DNA of 64,000 bases from Rhizobium lentis (GTDB taxonomy: Bacteria; Pseudomonadota; Alphaproteobacteria; Rhizobiales; Rhizobiaceae): positions 2,071,001 through 2,135,000 of the forward strand of contig NZ_CP071454.1 in the NCBI RefSeq assembly GCF_017352135.1. The letters are read 5' to 3'. Positions 53,921 to 63,265 of the stretch are shown in pieces. A model generated the notes under the pieces. The model had not been told where the DNA came from. It made no database searches and saw nothing but the letters and a program-made list of their open reading frames with translations. Numbering within the stretch: position 1 is the stretch's first letter; each line of letters opens with the position of its first letter. A program made the position numbers and the translations under genes.

Positions 53921-55159
53921 TCAGTTACCCTGCGAAAGGCTTGCGTCGGCTTGCACCACGATCGGGATCGCCTGCTCACCAGCCTCCAAGAAGCCCCCGG
54001 CCTTCGCCACCACCAAGTCACCTTCGTTGACGCCGGAGCGGATCTGAATGAAACCGGCTTGGCGCCAGCCGAGCAGAACCGGTTTGCGTTCGATGCGATT
54101 ATCCCTGAGAATCTTGATCGATGGCTCCTCACCGGTGCCGGCAATTGCCGACGCGGGCAGGAATATGCCCTTGCTGCTTCCGATTTGGATGCGCGCCGAG
54201 GCAAGTGCGCCAATCGGTGCTGTCAACCCTGGGGGTAGGGCGATGCGAGCGCGTCCAAGACGTGTCCGATCGGCAAGCGCCGGGGCGACGAAGCGAACGG
54301 CGCTTGTTAAACCCTCACGGTTGTCATCGAGACGAACATGAGCGACGGCGCCGACCGGCACGACGTCGAACTGAGCCTGCGGGATCTCTGCTTCCAGTTC
54401 GAACTGGTCGTCGTTTGCGATGATGAAGAGTTGCTCGCTGGATGAGGAGGCGGTCGCGCCGACCTTGGCGGACCGGTGGATGATCCGGCCTGCCGACGGT
54501 GCGACAATCCTGGTATAGCTCAGTCGCAATTCGATATCTTTGCGCGCCGCCGCGACGGTCTTGATGGCAGCTTCCGCGGATCGGACCGCCTGTCTGCTGG
54601 CCCGCACGCTCACCTCCGCTCGTGCAAGCGCCTTTTGCCTTTGCTCGAGTGCTTCTTGAGACATCAGTCCTTTGGGGACGAGCTTTTGGGCTCGTATAAG
54701 ATCCGCCTCGGCTTCTTCCTGCGAAATCATGGCATTGTCGAGCGCGCTCGATGCCTGTCCGAGCTGTGCTGCCGCGCTCGCGGCCTGCGCGTCGTTCTGT
54801 TGAAGCTCGACATCGATCCTCGACGTATCCAGCGTCGCGAGGACCTGCCCACGGCTGACAAGATCGCCTTCTTCGGCGGCGATCGAGACTATCCGGGCTC
54901 CGGAGAGATCGGTGTTGACCAGTGTCGTTTCCCGCGCAACGATCGTACCCACGACCAAAACGCTTTGTTCGAGAACCTGGGCTGTCGCAGCGATAACCGA
55001 CACTTTCGGTCCTTCGATGTCAGCGGCGAGAGCGCGGATTGGGAGCGCGGTCGCGGCCAGCAGCAAGATCCAAGCAAGACGGCGCTTCCTTGGGCTTGGC
55101 GACGGGCGGTCGGCCTGCCGCAGGCGGAGCGTACGAGACAGCGGCGTAAAGGAGGTCAT
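53921..55159 (-). CDS. RND efflux periplasmic adaptor (membrane fusion protein)
   Basis: The 412-residue protein starts MTSFTPLSRTLRLRQADRPS with an N-terminal membrane anchor or signal (RLAWILLLAATALPIRALA). The lipoyl half-motifs (EEGDLVSRGQVLATLDTSRI and YTRIVAPSAGRIIHRSAKVG), a coiled coil between (NDAQAASAAAQLGQASSALD) and a beta-barrel domain follow. It links the RND pump to an outer membrane channel. It is the second gene in a unit of MipA-like, adaptor, permease. Confidence 0.94.
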   Translation of the reverse strand: MTSFTPLSRTLRLRQADRPSPSPRKRRLAWILLLAATALPIRALAADIEGPKVSVIAATAQVLEQSVLVVGTIVARETTLVNTDLSGARIVSIAAEEGDLVSRGQVLATLDTSRIDVELQQNDAQAASAAAQLGQASSALDNAMISQEEAEADLIRAQKLVPKGLMSQEALEQRQKALARAEVSVRASRQAVRSAEAAIKTVAAARKDIELRLSYTRIVAPSAGRIIHRSAKVGATASSSSEQLFIIANDDQFELEAEIPQAQFDVVPVGAVAHVRLDDNREGLTSAVRFVAPALADRTRLGRARIALPPGLTAPIGALASARIQIGSSKGIFLPASAIAGTGEEPSIKILRDNRIERKPVLLGWRQAGFIQIRSGVNEGDLVVAKAGGFLEAGEQAIPIVVQADASLSQGN

Positions 55160-55265
55160 CTGATTTCATTCCTTGCGCGATTCTTCTTTAATTGCGGGAT
55201 GTACAGAGCCGCCGCGGCGGCGGCCCTTTGGATTTGAACGGCGAAGATGGTTTGGTCGCCCTGGA

Positions 55266-56117
55266 TCAGAAACGGTAGCCCAGCATCAGCAGGGTTTTTG
55301 CCTGGACCTTTTCCTTGACGATCGGGCTGTCTGCAGCGTCTCCGACCAGGAAGCTGACGCCCTGCTCGCCCTTCACCACCCAGTTCTCGTTGATCAGGTA
55401 AGTGGCCGAGGCAGAGAGATCGACGCTCTTGATGCCAGCTCCAGCCTTGTATTGCGCATGACCGGAACGGCTCGATTGGGTGGAGTTGACGCCGAAATAA
55501 GCTTCCATGTAGTTGTCGTCGGCAAAGGTGGCGGAGGCTTCGGCGCCAAGGATGAGATGCTCCGACAGAGGCTGCGAGATTGACGCGCCGGCGGTGGCCA
55601 GCAGGCCCTCGCTTCCGCCGATCGTCTTGTCGACCGAGACGAAGACATTGGCAGGCCCGAACGTGTAGGTGGCTTTGCCGCCGACGGTCACGCCAAAATC
55701 GATGTCGCCCATCCCTCGCAGCATGTCGGCATCGTCTTCGTCACGGCCTGAGTCGTAGCCGACATTGACGTCGAACCGGAACGCGTCCTTCTCGATCGCC
55801 TTTATCTCGATGCCGGTCGGATCGATGGTGATCCGGTCGAAGAATTCGGCGGACACGAAAGGGAACGGGGAGACTTCAAACTCGTCGCTCCCCTCGTATT
55901 TCGGTGTCAAGACGGCACCAGCACCGATGACGACGTGCCAATCGTGCAGCGCTTGGCGAACCGGCCCGAAACGCTCCGGGTCCGGAGCGGCCGGGGCGGC
56001 CTGTTCGCCGCTTCCGAAGTCGGCGGCTTGCGCGGCAAAGGTCGATAAGAATAGCGACGCCACGGCGATGGACAACAGCCGGGACTGATCGGCGGTCAGT
56101 TTTAGAGAGGCAGACAT
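55266..56117 (-). CDS. MipA/OmpV family outer-membrane protein
   Basis: The 283-residue protein has a signal peptide (LLSIAVASLFLSTFAAQAAD) and a beta-barrel with the MipA pattern: WHVVIGAGAVLTPKYEGSDE, FPFVSAEFFDRITIDPTGIE and the C-terminal aromatic LLMLGYRF typical of outer-membrane assembly. It is the first gene of the RND unit, where a TolC-like channel would be expected. MipA/OmpV proteins act in stress and in some species in efflux or murein work. ATG at 56117 is used. Confidence 0.92.
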   Translation of the reverse strand: MSASLKLTADQSRLLSIAVASLFLSTFAAQAADFGSGEQAAPAAPDPERFGPVRQALHDWHVVIGAGAVLTPKYEGSDEFEVSPFPFVSAEFFDRITIDPTGIEIKAIEKDAFRFDVNVGYDSGRDEDDADMLRGMGDIDFGVTVGGKATYTFGPANVFVSVDKTIGGSEGLLATAGASISQPLSEHLILGAEASATFADDNYMEAYFGVNSTQSSRSGHAQYKAGAGIKSVDLSASATYLINENWVVKGEQGVSFLVGDAADSPIVKEKVQAKTLLMLGYRF

Positions 56118-56305
56118 GAATGCTCCGAGGTTGAGTTTGCGCGCATCCCCCGAGACCGACCTGGAAGCACGCCACGCCTCAGAAGTGCCATGCGCGGCCG
56201 GCACCGCGTGTTGGATGTTGTTAAGAGTTGTTTCTGCTTCGGCGGCCGTTCTGCGCCCTTAGAAACATTTCTTCATAATCGCGGGCGAGGACGGCCTCGC
56301 CTGGC

Positions 56306-57091
56306 ATGATAAGGATGAGGTGGATCAACGGAGGTGGCGGATTGATTGATGAACGCGCGCGAGCGGCCGTCGAACGGCCGAGGATACTGATCGTCGAGGA
56401 CGATCGGCAAATCGCCGAAATGCTGCGGGACAGCCTTGTTGAGCAAGGCATGGATGCGGAGCTCGCAGGCGATGGCGCAGCGATGGACGCGAAAATGCGT
56501 GCAATGCCCTTTGATCTCGTTGTCCTTGATGTGATGCTGCCCGGTGAAGATGGTCTTAGTCTCTGCCGGCGCCTGCGCGCGGGCGGCGGCATCCCGATCC
56601 TGATGCTGACATCTTTGAGCACCGACATTGACCGGATCGTCGGGCTGGAAATCGGCGCGGACGACTACGTCACCAAACCTTTCGTCCTGCGGGAGCTCAT
56701 GGCTCGGATCAAAGGCCTCCTGCGTCGGTCGGGCTTGTCCGCGCAGCGAGGGGTAAGGCTCGCACATAGGCTTTTGCGTTTCGACGGCTGGCGGATCGAT
56801 CCGGCTCGGCGTCAAGTTCACGATCCGGCCCAGGCCAGGATTGCCATGACGACTCACGAGTTCGATCTGCTCCTGGCATTTTGCCGCAACGCCGGGCGGG
56901 TTCTGACCCGCGAGCAGCTGCTTGCGGTAACGCATGCCGGCCTTGCCGGCCCGATCGAGCGCAGCATCGATGTCCACATCAGCCGCCTCAGGCAGAAAAT
57001 CGAGAAGGACCCACGCGATCCACTCCTTATCAAAACCGTGCGGCTCGGCGGGTACGTTTTTACCGGACAGGTGGAAGAGGCCGATGTTTAG
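56306..57091 (+). CDS. OmpR family response regulator
   Basis: The 261-residue protein has a receiver domain (RILIVEDDRQIAEMLRDSLV; phospho-acceptor Asp75 in LVVLDVMLPGED; KPF at the end of the switch) and a winged-helix DNA-binding domain (ARIAMTTHEFDLLLAFCRNA, RSIDVHISRLRQKIEKDPRD). It is divergent from the MipA-RND unit and coupled to the kinase by an eight-base overlap. It probably controls the RND unit. Confidence 0.95.
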   Translation: MIRMRWINGGGGLIDERARAAVERPRILIVEDDRQIAEMLRDSLVEQGMDAELAGDGAAMDAKMRAMPFDLVVLDVMLPGEDGLSLCRRLRAGGGIPILMLTSLSTDIDRIVGLEIGADDYVTKPFVLRELMARIKGLLRRSGLSAQRGVRLAHRLLRFDGWRIDPARRQVHDPAQARIAMTTHEFDLLLAFCRNAGRVLTREQLLAVTHAGLAGPIERSIDVHISRLRQKIEKDPRDPLLIKTVRLGGYVFTGQVEEADV

Positions 57092-58394
57092 GCGGCTGCG
57101 TCGTGTCACGATGACGATCCGCGGCCAGATCACCATCATCATTCTGGTGGCGCTGGTGACGATCGTAACCATGGGCGACGCGGTGGAGCGCTGGGCCAGG
57201 AAAGATCTTGCCGCACCGGATCTCGAAAACATTGCCGAAAAGCTGAACGCCATCGCCGAGCTTCTCGGACCCGCTTCACCCGAAGAACGGCAGATCATTC
57301 TCACCAATGCACGTCGAGCCAAGTGGGATATCGAACTCGCGCCGGCGGCGACCGTGAGCCGGTTTGTAGGAGCTTCGAGCCGCCAGAGCTTTCTGGACAT
57401 TGCTGCTGCCCGGTTGTTTCCGCCTGACAACGAACCGCCAATCGGTGGCTGGCAGACCTTTCTCGATGACCGGCGCGTGATCGCCGCTCGGGTCGACGAC
57501 TCCACGATCGTCATCACCTCGGGCTTTCCGGATTCTATGCTGAGCAGCGCGTTCCTGGGGCGCGGCCCCTATTACTTTGTCGCCTTTTTCGTATTGATCG
57601 GCTTTTTCTTCATATTCGCAATCAGGGCGATCACGGAACCCATACGGCGCATTGCGCATGCGGCAGGGGTTTCCGATATCACCACCGGTTCTCCCGTCTT
57701 CCCAGAGCAAGGAACAATTGAGATCGTCGCATTGGCCCGGGCGTTGAATGGCATGCGTCGGCGGATCGGTCTCATGATCGAAGCCCGAACCCGCATGCTG
57801 CGCGGCATTGGCCATGACCTGCGCACGCCGCTAACGCGGCTGAAGCTGCGTGTGGAGCGGATGGAGGAAAGCGCACGGAAGGACGCCCTGCTCTCCGATA
57901 TCGATCGTATCGAGAGCCTTCTCGTTGAGAGCCTGAACTATCTTCGAAACGACTATGCGACCGAGATGATCGAGCTCGTCGACGTCGCAAGCATTCTGCA
58001 AACGGTCTGCAGCGAATTCGCCGATATCGGCCACGCCGTCCGGTACACCGGGTCGAACAGGCTTCTTGCCAGATGCCGGCCGCTCTCCATCACGCGCGCG
58101 GTTTCCAATCTTTGCGATAATGCCGTTAAATTTTCAGGCAAGGCGGAGGTGACCATGGTCGAGCGGCCGGAAGCCGTGATGATCGTCGTTGAAGATGACG
58201 GGCCTGGCATTCCCCGGGAGCTTCGAGAGCGAGTGCTCGAACCCTTTTTTAAGTCGGACCAGTCTCGCGCCGAAGGAGGCTTCGGACTTGGTTTGTCGAT
58301 TGTCGCAGACATCATACATTCCCACCAAGGCACCCTGGAACTGCGGCAACGCACGCCACGCGGTCTCAGCGTCGTTCTGACAATACCCAAATAA
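57084..58394 (+). CDS. sensor histidine kinase
   Basis: The 436-residue membrane kinase has TM1 (ITIIILVALVTIVTMGDAVE), a periplasmic domain of about 130 residues, TM2 (YFVAFFVLIGFFFIFAIRAI), HAMP, the H-box GIGHDLRTPLTRLKLRVERM, the N-box SNLCDNAVKFSG, G1 VEDDGPGIP and G2 GGFGLGLSIVADI. The start overlaps the regulator stop by eight bases. The signal sensed is unknown; the periplasmic loop lacks a recognisable fold. Its target is probably the MipA-RND unit. Confidence 0.95.
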   Translation: MFRRLRRVTMTIRGQITIIILVALVTIVTMGDAVERWARKDLAAPDLENIAEKLNAIAELLGPASPEERQIILTNARRAKWDIELAPAATVSRFVGASSRQSFLDIAAARLFPPDNEPPIGGWQTFLDDRRVIAARVDDSTIVITSGFPDSMLSSAFLGRGPYYFVAFFVLIGFFFIFAIRAITEPIRRIAHAAGVSDITTGSPVFPEQGTIEIVALARALNGMRRRIGLMIEARTRMLRGIGHDLRTPLTRLKLRVERMEESARKDALLSDIDRIESLLVESLNYLRNDYATEMIELVDVASILQTVCSEFADIGHAVRYTGSNRLLARCRPLSITRAVSNLCDNAVKFSGKAEVTMVERPEAVMIVVEDDGPGIPRELRERVLEPFFKSDQSRAEGGFGLGLSIVADIIHSHQGTLELRQRTPRGLSVVLTIPK

Positions 58395-58469
58395 GCGCAC
58401 ATTTGGACGAATGAGATCGGGGCGGCGGCTCAGAATTGCTCCCGGTCGCGGCCAGCGACTGCCGCGCCA

Positions 58470-58655
58470 TGGGCCAAGCGCTTCATCCAGACCGCCCTTA
58501 GGAGCGGGCCTACGTCGTCGCCTACCCCAACTCGGACATGCGCGCCGCCGAACTGCCAGGATTGGCACAGGCCTCACGGAAGTTAAACTCAAACTATGGA
58601 TCACCAGTCTCGCTACCCAGAACAACCTGCAGAGGCTCTACATCTCGACCCGCGC
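58470..58655 (+). pseudogene. IS481-type transposase C-terminal remnant
   Basis: Short pieces in shifting frames match the C-terminal part of IS481 transposases: AKRFIQTALR at 58476-58505, AYVVAYPNSDMRAAELPG at about 58508-58560, NWHRPHGS after a small deletion and ITSLATQNNLQRLYI. Frameshifts and a deletion mean that the fragment is dead. It lies between the kinase and DHFR-like genes. The rest of the element and its ends are not visible. Confidence 0.8.
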
Positions 58656-58769
58656 CAGCGCGCCCCTCGGAAAGGTTTTCGAGCTCACCAGCTTGGGGAG
58701 CCTTGGCGCGGTGAGTTCGCAGAACAACGGCGGGCCCTCCGCAGAGTGTGCTCTCTGCCGCTCATGAGA

Positions 58770-59300
58770 TCAGGCAGGAACATAGGTCAGCTTGATCACA
58801 TTCTCGTCGATCAGATCATGGCTCACAAGACGAAGCGGCGGCCGGGGTCCGGCGAAATAGGGTTTGCCGTGGCCAAGCACGACGGGATGCAGGTAGATGT
58901 GATATTCATCGATCAGGCCGAGTCCGGTAAGGCTTTGCGCCAAGGCCGGCCCGGCAACTTCGATCTCTCCGTCACGCGCGGCCTTTAGTGCGCGCATCGC
59001 GCCCTCGAGATCATCCCCGACAAGGCTGGCGTTGGGGCCGACCGACGTCAACGACCGCGAGACCACCCATTTCGGCTGCTTCCGCCATGCCGCTGCGAAG
59101 GCCTGTTCCTCTGCATTCCACTCGGGATGATCCTCATCCCAATAACGCATGACCTCATACATCTGGCGGCCGTAGACGCTGCCCGTCTGCCTCTGAGCCT
59201 GCTCGACGAAGTGGCGGAAGAGGATGGGACTTGGCCCGAAGGCCGTGTGATCGACGTAACCGTCCAGCGACTGGTTCATCCCGAATACGAGCTTAGCCAT
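58770..59300 (-). CDS. dihydrofolate reductase family (RibD C-terminal-like) protein
   Basis: The 176-residue protein starts MAKLVFGMNQSLDGYVDHTA and has LTGLGLIDEYHIYLHPVVLG, then HGKPYF near the end, the RibD_C/YyaP pattern. It binds NADPH; the substrate in this branch is not known. The start at 59300 follows AAGGGGAAGC. An apparently degraded stretch (59301-59564, 264 bases) separates it from the LysR gene; I see no gene in that gap. Confidence 0.88.
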   Translation of the reverse strand: MAKLVFGMNQSLDGYVDHTAFGPSPILFRHFVEQAQRQTGSVYGRQMYEVMRYWDEDHPEWNAEEQAFAAAWRKQPKWVVSRSLTSVGPNASLVGDDLEGAMRALKAARDGEIEVAGPALAQSLTGLGLIDEYHIYLHPVVLGHGKPYFAGPRPPLRLVSHDLIDENVIKLTYVPA

Positions 59301-59564
59301 GCCAGCTTCCCCTTTTTGGCGCGCACCGCGTGCGGTTCGGCGCGCAGCGACAGGAAGCAAGTTAGATCAACTGATTTTACTTTGCAATTGGTTAATGCCT
59401 GAGCTCGAACGCCGATCCGAACTGATCGTGGCAGGCGATAAGGCAGGCGCAATACCTAGGGGACGCTGCGCGGCGACGCTGGATCGCCGAGGAGCGACCC
59501 ACCGAGACGACCACAGCGATCTTGGTGTTTCTCCGGGAACCTTGAATCATCCCCGGGCCGCTCA

Positions 59565-60425
59565 TCATGCGGTCGCGTTCACGAGATGGTCCGATAGGGT
59601 CGAGATGAACGCACGAAGACGCTGAAGGCGTCGTAGGTCCCGGTGATATCCCATCCAGATGTCTCGCGCCGGCGGCGGCATCGGCAGTTCCAGTCTGCGG
59701 ATACCCGCGATCTGATCGCCGACCACGCGGGGCAGGACGGCGATCCCGACGCCTTGCCTACACATGCGCCCCTGGACGTTGCGGTTGTTCGATCGCAGAA
59801 CGGGTTTCGCTTTGGGGAAACTCTCGATGAGCCAAGCGATATCGGGAAACTGCCCGGTCGACGTATCGTGAGTGATCAGCCGGAAACCAGTCCCGTCGCC
59901 ATATTTGGGATCGGGCGACTCCTCGGCGATGTAGACGCCGTATTCGAGCCTGAAAAGCCGCCGCTGAACGACATCGGCGGTGTTGAACGGAACGATACGA
60001 AAAGCGACGTCGGCCTCGCGCTGGGCGAGGTTGAAGAGGCGAGTGCCGGTCAGGATCTCGACGTCGACATTGGGATAGGCGTTGGAAAAATCCGCCAGGA
60101 TGGGAGGCAGTACGTAGGCCCCGAACCAGTCCGCTGATGAAATGCGCAGACTGCCTTTGAGGTTCTGCTCCTGCCCCGCAAGCCGGCGCTCCATGGCCAG
60201 CGCGCCCTCTTCCATCTGCTCCGCCAGCGCGATGATCCCGTGGCCCTCTTCGGTCAGGACAAGACCGTCCGCGGTCCGCTGAAAGAGCGTGTGACCGATC
60301 GCCTGCTCCAGTGCGCGCAGACGCCTGCCGACGGTCGGATGGCTTGTCTGAAGAGAACGCGCGGCGCCGCCGAGCGTGCCGAATCGCGCAACAGCAAGAA
60401 AAATTCTGACGTCACTCCATTCCAT
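59565..60425 (-). CDS. LysR family transcriptional regulator
   Basis: The 286-residue protein has WSDVRIFLAVARFGTLGGAA, then TSHPTVGRRLRALEQAIGHT and FQRTADGLVLTEEG as the DNA-binding domain, and a typical effector domain. It is divergent from the exported hydrolase at 60563. An 18-bp palindrome is in the space between. It probably controls the cluster to its right. Confidence 0.94.
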   Translation of the reverse strand: MEWSDVRIFLAVARFGTLGGAARSLQTSHPTVGRRLRALEQAIGHTLFQRTADGLVLTEEGHGIIALAEQMEEGALAMERRLAGQEQNLKGSLRISSADWFGAYVLPPILADFSNAYPNVDVEILTGTRLFNLAQREADVAFRIVPFNTADVVQRRLFRLEYGVYIAEESPDPKYGDGTGFRLITHDTSTGQFPDIAWLIESFPKAKPVLRSNNRNVQGRMCRQGVGIAVLPRVVGDQIAGIRRLELPMPPPARDIWMGYHRDLRRLQRLRAFISTLSDHLVNATA

Positions 60426-60481
60426 CGCAACACCCGCACAAAACTGAACGCCGAGAATACATTTATGTCAGTTAAAGAACA

Positions 60482-60499
60482 AATCTAAGTACCTAGATT
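60482..60499. promoter_or_regulatory. LysR-type operator palindrome
   Basis: AATCTA and TAGATT flank AGTACC, giving an inverted repeat with T-N-A symmetry in the space between the divergent LysR and hydrolase genes. The position, 63 bases before the hydrolase start, suits a LysR recognition site. Confidence 0.65.
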
Positions 60500-60562
60500 C
60501 CCACCATCGGTCCATCGACCGTCTCTCGTGTATCACCTCATGTCATTCGGAAGGATCGGCAA

Positions 60563-61315
60563 ATGTCTCTCAAGTCTCTCTATCTCGGTGCTGCGGCTCT
60601 TGCAGTGATGTTCGGCGCGCCCTCCGCTTTCGCGCAACCGGCCCAAAATGTGATCTTGGTCCATGGCGCGTTGGTCGATGGCAGCGGCTGGAGGGGCGTT
60701 TATGAGCGCCTGATCGCCAAGGGCTTGAAAGTCACGATCGTTCAGGAACCGAATATTTCGCTGGCGGATGACGTTCAGGCGGTTCACCGCGCTATCGAGC
60801 AGCAAAATGGGCCGGTCGTCCTGGTCGGCCACAGCTATGGTGGTCAGATCATAACCGAAGCCGGCGTCGAACCGAAGGTTTCGGCACTTGTCTATGTCGC
60901 GGCCATCGTCCCGGATGTTGGCGAGAGCGTAGGCGATCTGTTTAAGAAGTGGCCGAGTCCGACCGCGGACGCGTTCAAGCCGACTTCTGACGGCTTCCTG
61001 CTGTTCGATCCAGCGAAGTTCCGGACGGGATTCGCCGCTGACCTGTCCAAGGCCGAGACGGATTTTATGACTAACTCGCAGGTGCCGGTTTCGGCGAAGA
61101 TCCTCGGAACCAAGACGCAGCACGCAGCCTGGAAGACCAAGCCGAGCTACGGCATCGTGGCCGGGCTGGACATGGCTGTCAGCGCCAATGCGGAGCGGTC
61201 TATGTACAAGCGGGCAAGTGCGAAGGTCACCGAGGTGCCCGGTGCCAGCCATGCGGTTTATATCTCGCATCCGCGCGAAGTCGCCGACGTCATCGCCGAA
61301 GCGACCAGCAAATGA
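60563..61315 (+). CDS. exported alpha/beta hydrolase
   Basis: The 250-residue protein has a signal peptide (SLYLGAAALAVMFGAPSAFA) and the hydrolase motifs: VILVHGALVDGSGW, VVLVGHSYGGQIIT with the Ser nucleophile, and EVPGASHAVYISHPREVADV with the His. It is a periplasmic esterase or epoxide-hydrolase-like enzyme of the salicylate-esterase type (SABP2/HNL-like). It is divergent from LysR and precedes NAD(P)-oxidoreductase and SDR genes, with a 183-base gap. Confidence 0.92.
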   Translation: MSLKSLYLGAAALAVMFGAPSAFAQPAQNVILVHGALVDGSGWRGVYERLIAKGLKVTIVQEPNISLADDVQAVHRAIEQQNGPVVLVGHSYGGQIITEAGVEPKVSALVYVAAIVPDVGESVGDLFKKWPSPTADAFKPTSDGFLLFDPAKFRTGFAADLSKAETDFMTNSQVPVSAKILGTKTQHAAWKTKPSYGIVAGLDMAVSANAERSMYKRASAKVTEVPGASHAVYISHPREVADVIAEATSK

Positions 61316-61498
61316 AGCCGATGCCCTGATGGTCAGGCTCAGGGTTGTGGAAGTTTCGTGACCTATGCGCCGAAGCCACCCCTGTGGCCTCGGCATCGCG
61401 ACCAGCCAACTCATCGGCGCGGGTCTCGGTCTGACGATCGCCCGGTGGCCGGGTCCGGCCCTGCGCCCAGCTCTCATGCCAACAAAAGGAGATACAAT

Positions 61499-62395
61499 AT
61501 GCAGATCGGATTTATCGGTCTCGGCAGTATGGGCTCGGCAATGGCCCTGAACCTAGTGAAGGCAGGCCATGATGTTCGAGCCTGGAACCGTAGCAAGGTC
61601 GCCCAGGATAGCGTTCGCGGGGTGACGCTTGTCGAACTCGCGGGGGATGCATTCCAGGCTGACGTCGCCTTCACGATGCTATCCGACGACCCTGCCATTC
61701 GGGAGGTGATCCTCGATGCCGGCCTGCTCGCAAGCGCACAGCCAGGGCTGACCCATGTTGTCACATCGACGATCTCGGTCGCTTTCGCGCGAGAACTGGA
61801 GCAGCTGCACGAAGAGGCAGGCCTCGGTTATGTGTCCGCACCAGTTCTCGGGCGGCCGAACGTGGCAGCGAGTGGCCAGCTTAACATTCTAGCGGCCGGG
61901 AAGGCCGATGCAGTTGCCGCAATCGAGCCGCTGCTCGCTCCCCTCAGCAAAAGGGTCTGGAGGTTGGGGGAGAACCCCGCTCGGGCAAACACGGCAAAGC
62001 TCGCCTGCAACATGATGATCGCCATGGCCATCGAGGCGATGGCTGAGAGCGTCGTGCTGACCGAGAGCGTCGGCCTCGACCGTGCGGATTTCTTTGAACT
62101 CATCCTGGGCACGCTTTTCTCGGGCCGCGCCTATGAGAGCTACAGCGTGCAGATCACGGAACGGTCCTTTGAGCCCGGTTTCAAAGCCAAGCTCGCACTC
62201 AAGGACATGCGCCTGGCGACCGAGGCCAGCAAGGAGATCGGACGCACGCTCCCGATGCTTGAAGCTGTCCGTGAGGGGCTCAGTAAAGCCGTCTTGGCGG
62301 GCCTCGGCGACAAAGACTGGTCGATCATGGCCGATATGACGGTTCGTGGCGGCGGCAGCTTGGCGTCGTCTGAAAACAACGCGGAGACAAACTAA
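61499..62395 (+). CDS. NAD(P)-dependent oxidoreductase, 3-hydroxyisobutyrate dehydrogenase family
   Basis: The 298-residue protein has the Rossmann motif MQIGFIGLGSMGSAMALNLV, the substrate motif YVSAPVLGRPNVAASGQLNI and the catalytic Lys in NTAKLACNMMIAMAIEAMAE. It would reduce or oxidise a beta-hydroxyacid or an imine; the exact substrate is unknown. ATG at 61499 follows AAAAGGAG. Its stop overlaps the SDR start (TAATG). Confidence 0.93.
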   Translation: MQIGFIGLGSMGSAMALNLVKAGHDVRAWNRSKVAQDSVRGVTLVELAGDAFQADVAFTMLSDDPAIREVILDAGLLASAQPGLTHVVTSTISVAFARELEQLHEEAGLGYVSAPVLGRPNVAASGQLNILAAGKADAVAAIEPLLAPLSKRVWRLGENPARANTAKLACNMMIAMAIEAMAESVVLTESVGLDRADFFELILGTLFSGRAYESYSVQITERSFEPGFKAKLALKDMRLATEASKEIGRTLPMLEAVREGLSKAVLAGLGDKDWSIMADMTVRGGGSLASSENNAETN

Positions 62396-63219
62396 TGAAA
62401 ACTTGGCTCATCACAGGCTGCTCGAGCGGTTTCGGACAGCGGCTGGCGGTCGCTGCAGCGCAGCGCGGCGATCAGGTCATCGCGACGGCCCGCAACATCA
62501 AGACGATCGAGGTAATGGCCGAGCCTTTTGGCGGCCGCATGATCACCTTACCGCTCGACGTGACGGATGCGGCGGCAGCCAAGGCCGCGGTCGCAAAGGC
62601 GGTCGAGATATTCGGCGGCTTTGACGTGCTCGTGAACAATGCCGGTTACGGGCTGTTCGGGTCGATCGAAGAAGGCACGCCTGAAGAATATCGACCGATG
62701 TTCGAGGTAAACGTCTTCGGTCTGATCGAAGCCACCAGAGCGGCTCTGCCCGTCCTGCGGCGTTCGGGCGGTACGATCGTTAACATGTCGTCCGGCGCAG
62801 GCATCGCGGGCAGCGGCGGAGGAGGGTATTATCACGCCGCCAAATTCGCCGTGGAAGGGATTTCCGAGGCGCTCGCCGGGGAGCTGAAGCCATTCGGCAT
62901 CCGCGTGCTGATCGTCGAGCCGGGGCCGTTTCGCACCGAGTTCCTTGGACGCTCGATCACGATGGCAGCCAACGAGATGCCGGAATACGCCGCGAGCTCG
63001 CGCAGGCACTATCGCGAAACCAACAACGGCAATCAGGCGGGCGATCCCGACAAGGCGATCGCGGTGATCCTGCAGGCGGTCGACGCCGATGACGCCCCGC
63101 TTCATCTGCCGCTCGGCCCGATCGCGCATTCGATCGCCGAGCGAAAGCTAGCTTCTTTTCGTAGCGATATCGACGCCTGGCGCGATATCACCATCGCCAC
63201 CGATTTCAACCAGCCCTGA
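62395..63219 (+). CDS. SDR family oxidoreductase
   Basis: The 274-residue protein has TWLITGCSSGFGQRLAVAAA, DVLVNNAGYGLFGSIEEGTP, IVNMSSGAGIAGSGGGGYYH and YHAAKFAVEGISEALAGE (YxxxK). It belongs to the same subgroup as the SDR at 46860. The start overlaps the stop of the previous gene by one base, so the two are coupled. It is followed by the hydrolase at 63266. Confidence 0.94.
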   Translation: MKTWLITGCSSGFGQRLAVAAAQRGDQVIATARNIKTIEVMAEPFGGRMITLPLDVTDAAAAKAAVAKAVEIFGGFDVLVNNAGYGLFGSIEEGTPEEYRPMFEVNVFGLIEATRAALPVLRRSGGTIVNMSSGAGIAGSGGGGYYHAAKFAVEGISEALAGELKPFGIRVLIVEPGPFRTEFLGRSITMAANEMPEYAASSRRHYRETNNGNQAGDPDKAIAVILQAVDADDAPLHLPLGPIAHSIAERKLASFRSDIDAWRDITIATDFNQP

Positions 63220-63265
63220 GCGCTGGCCGTAAGCTTTGTTTGTATGGATCGACTGGAAAGCAATC

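Noticed and set aside
59301..59564. Possible remnant gene in the gap before the LysR gene
   Set aside because: A few protein-like words appear, but no family signature could be recognised.
61316..61498. Short frame with ATSQLIGAGLGLTIARW, perhaps a TetR C-terminus
   Set aside because: The match is too short and loose to support a pseudogene.
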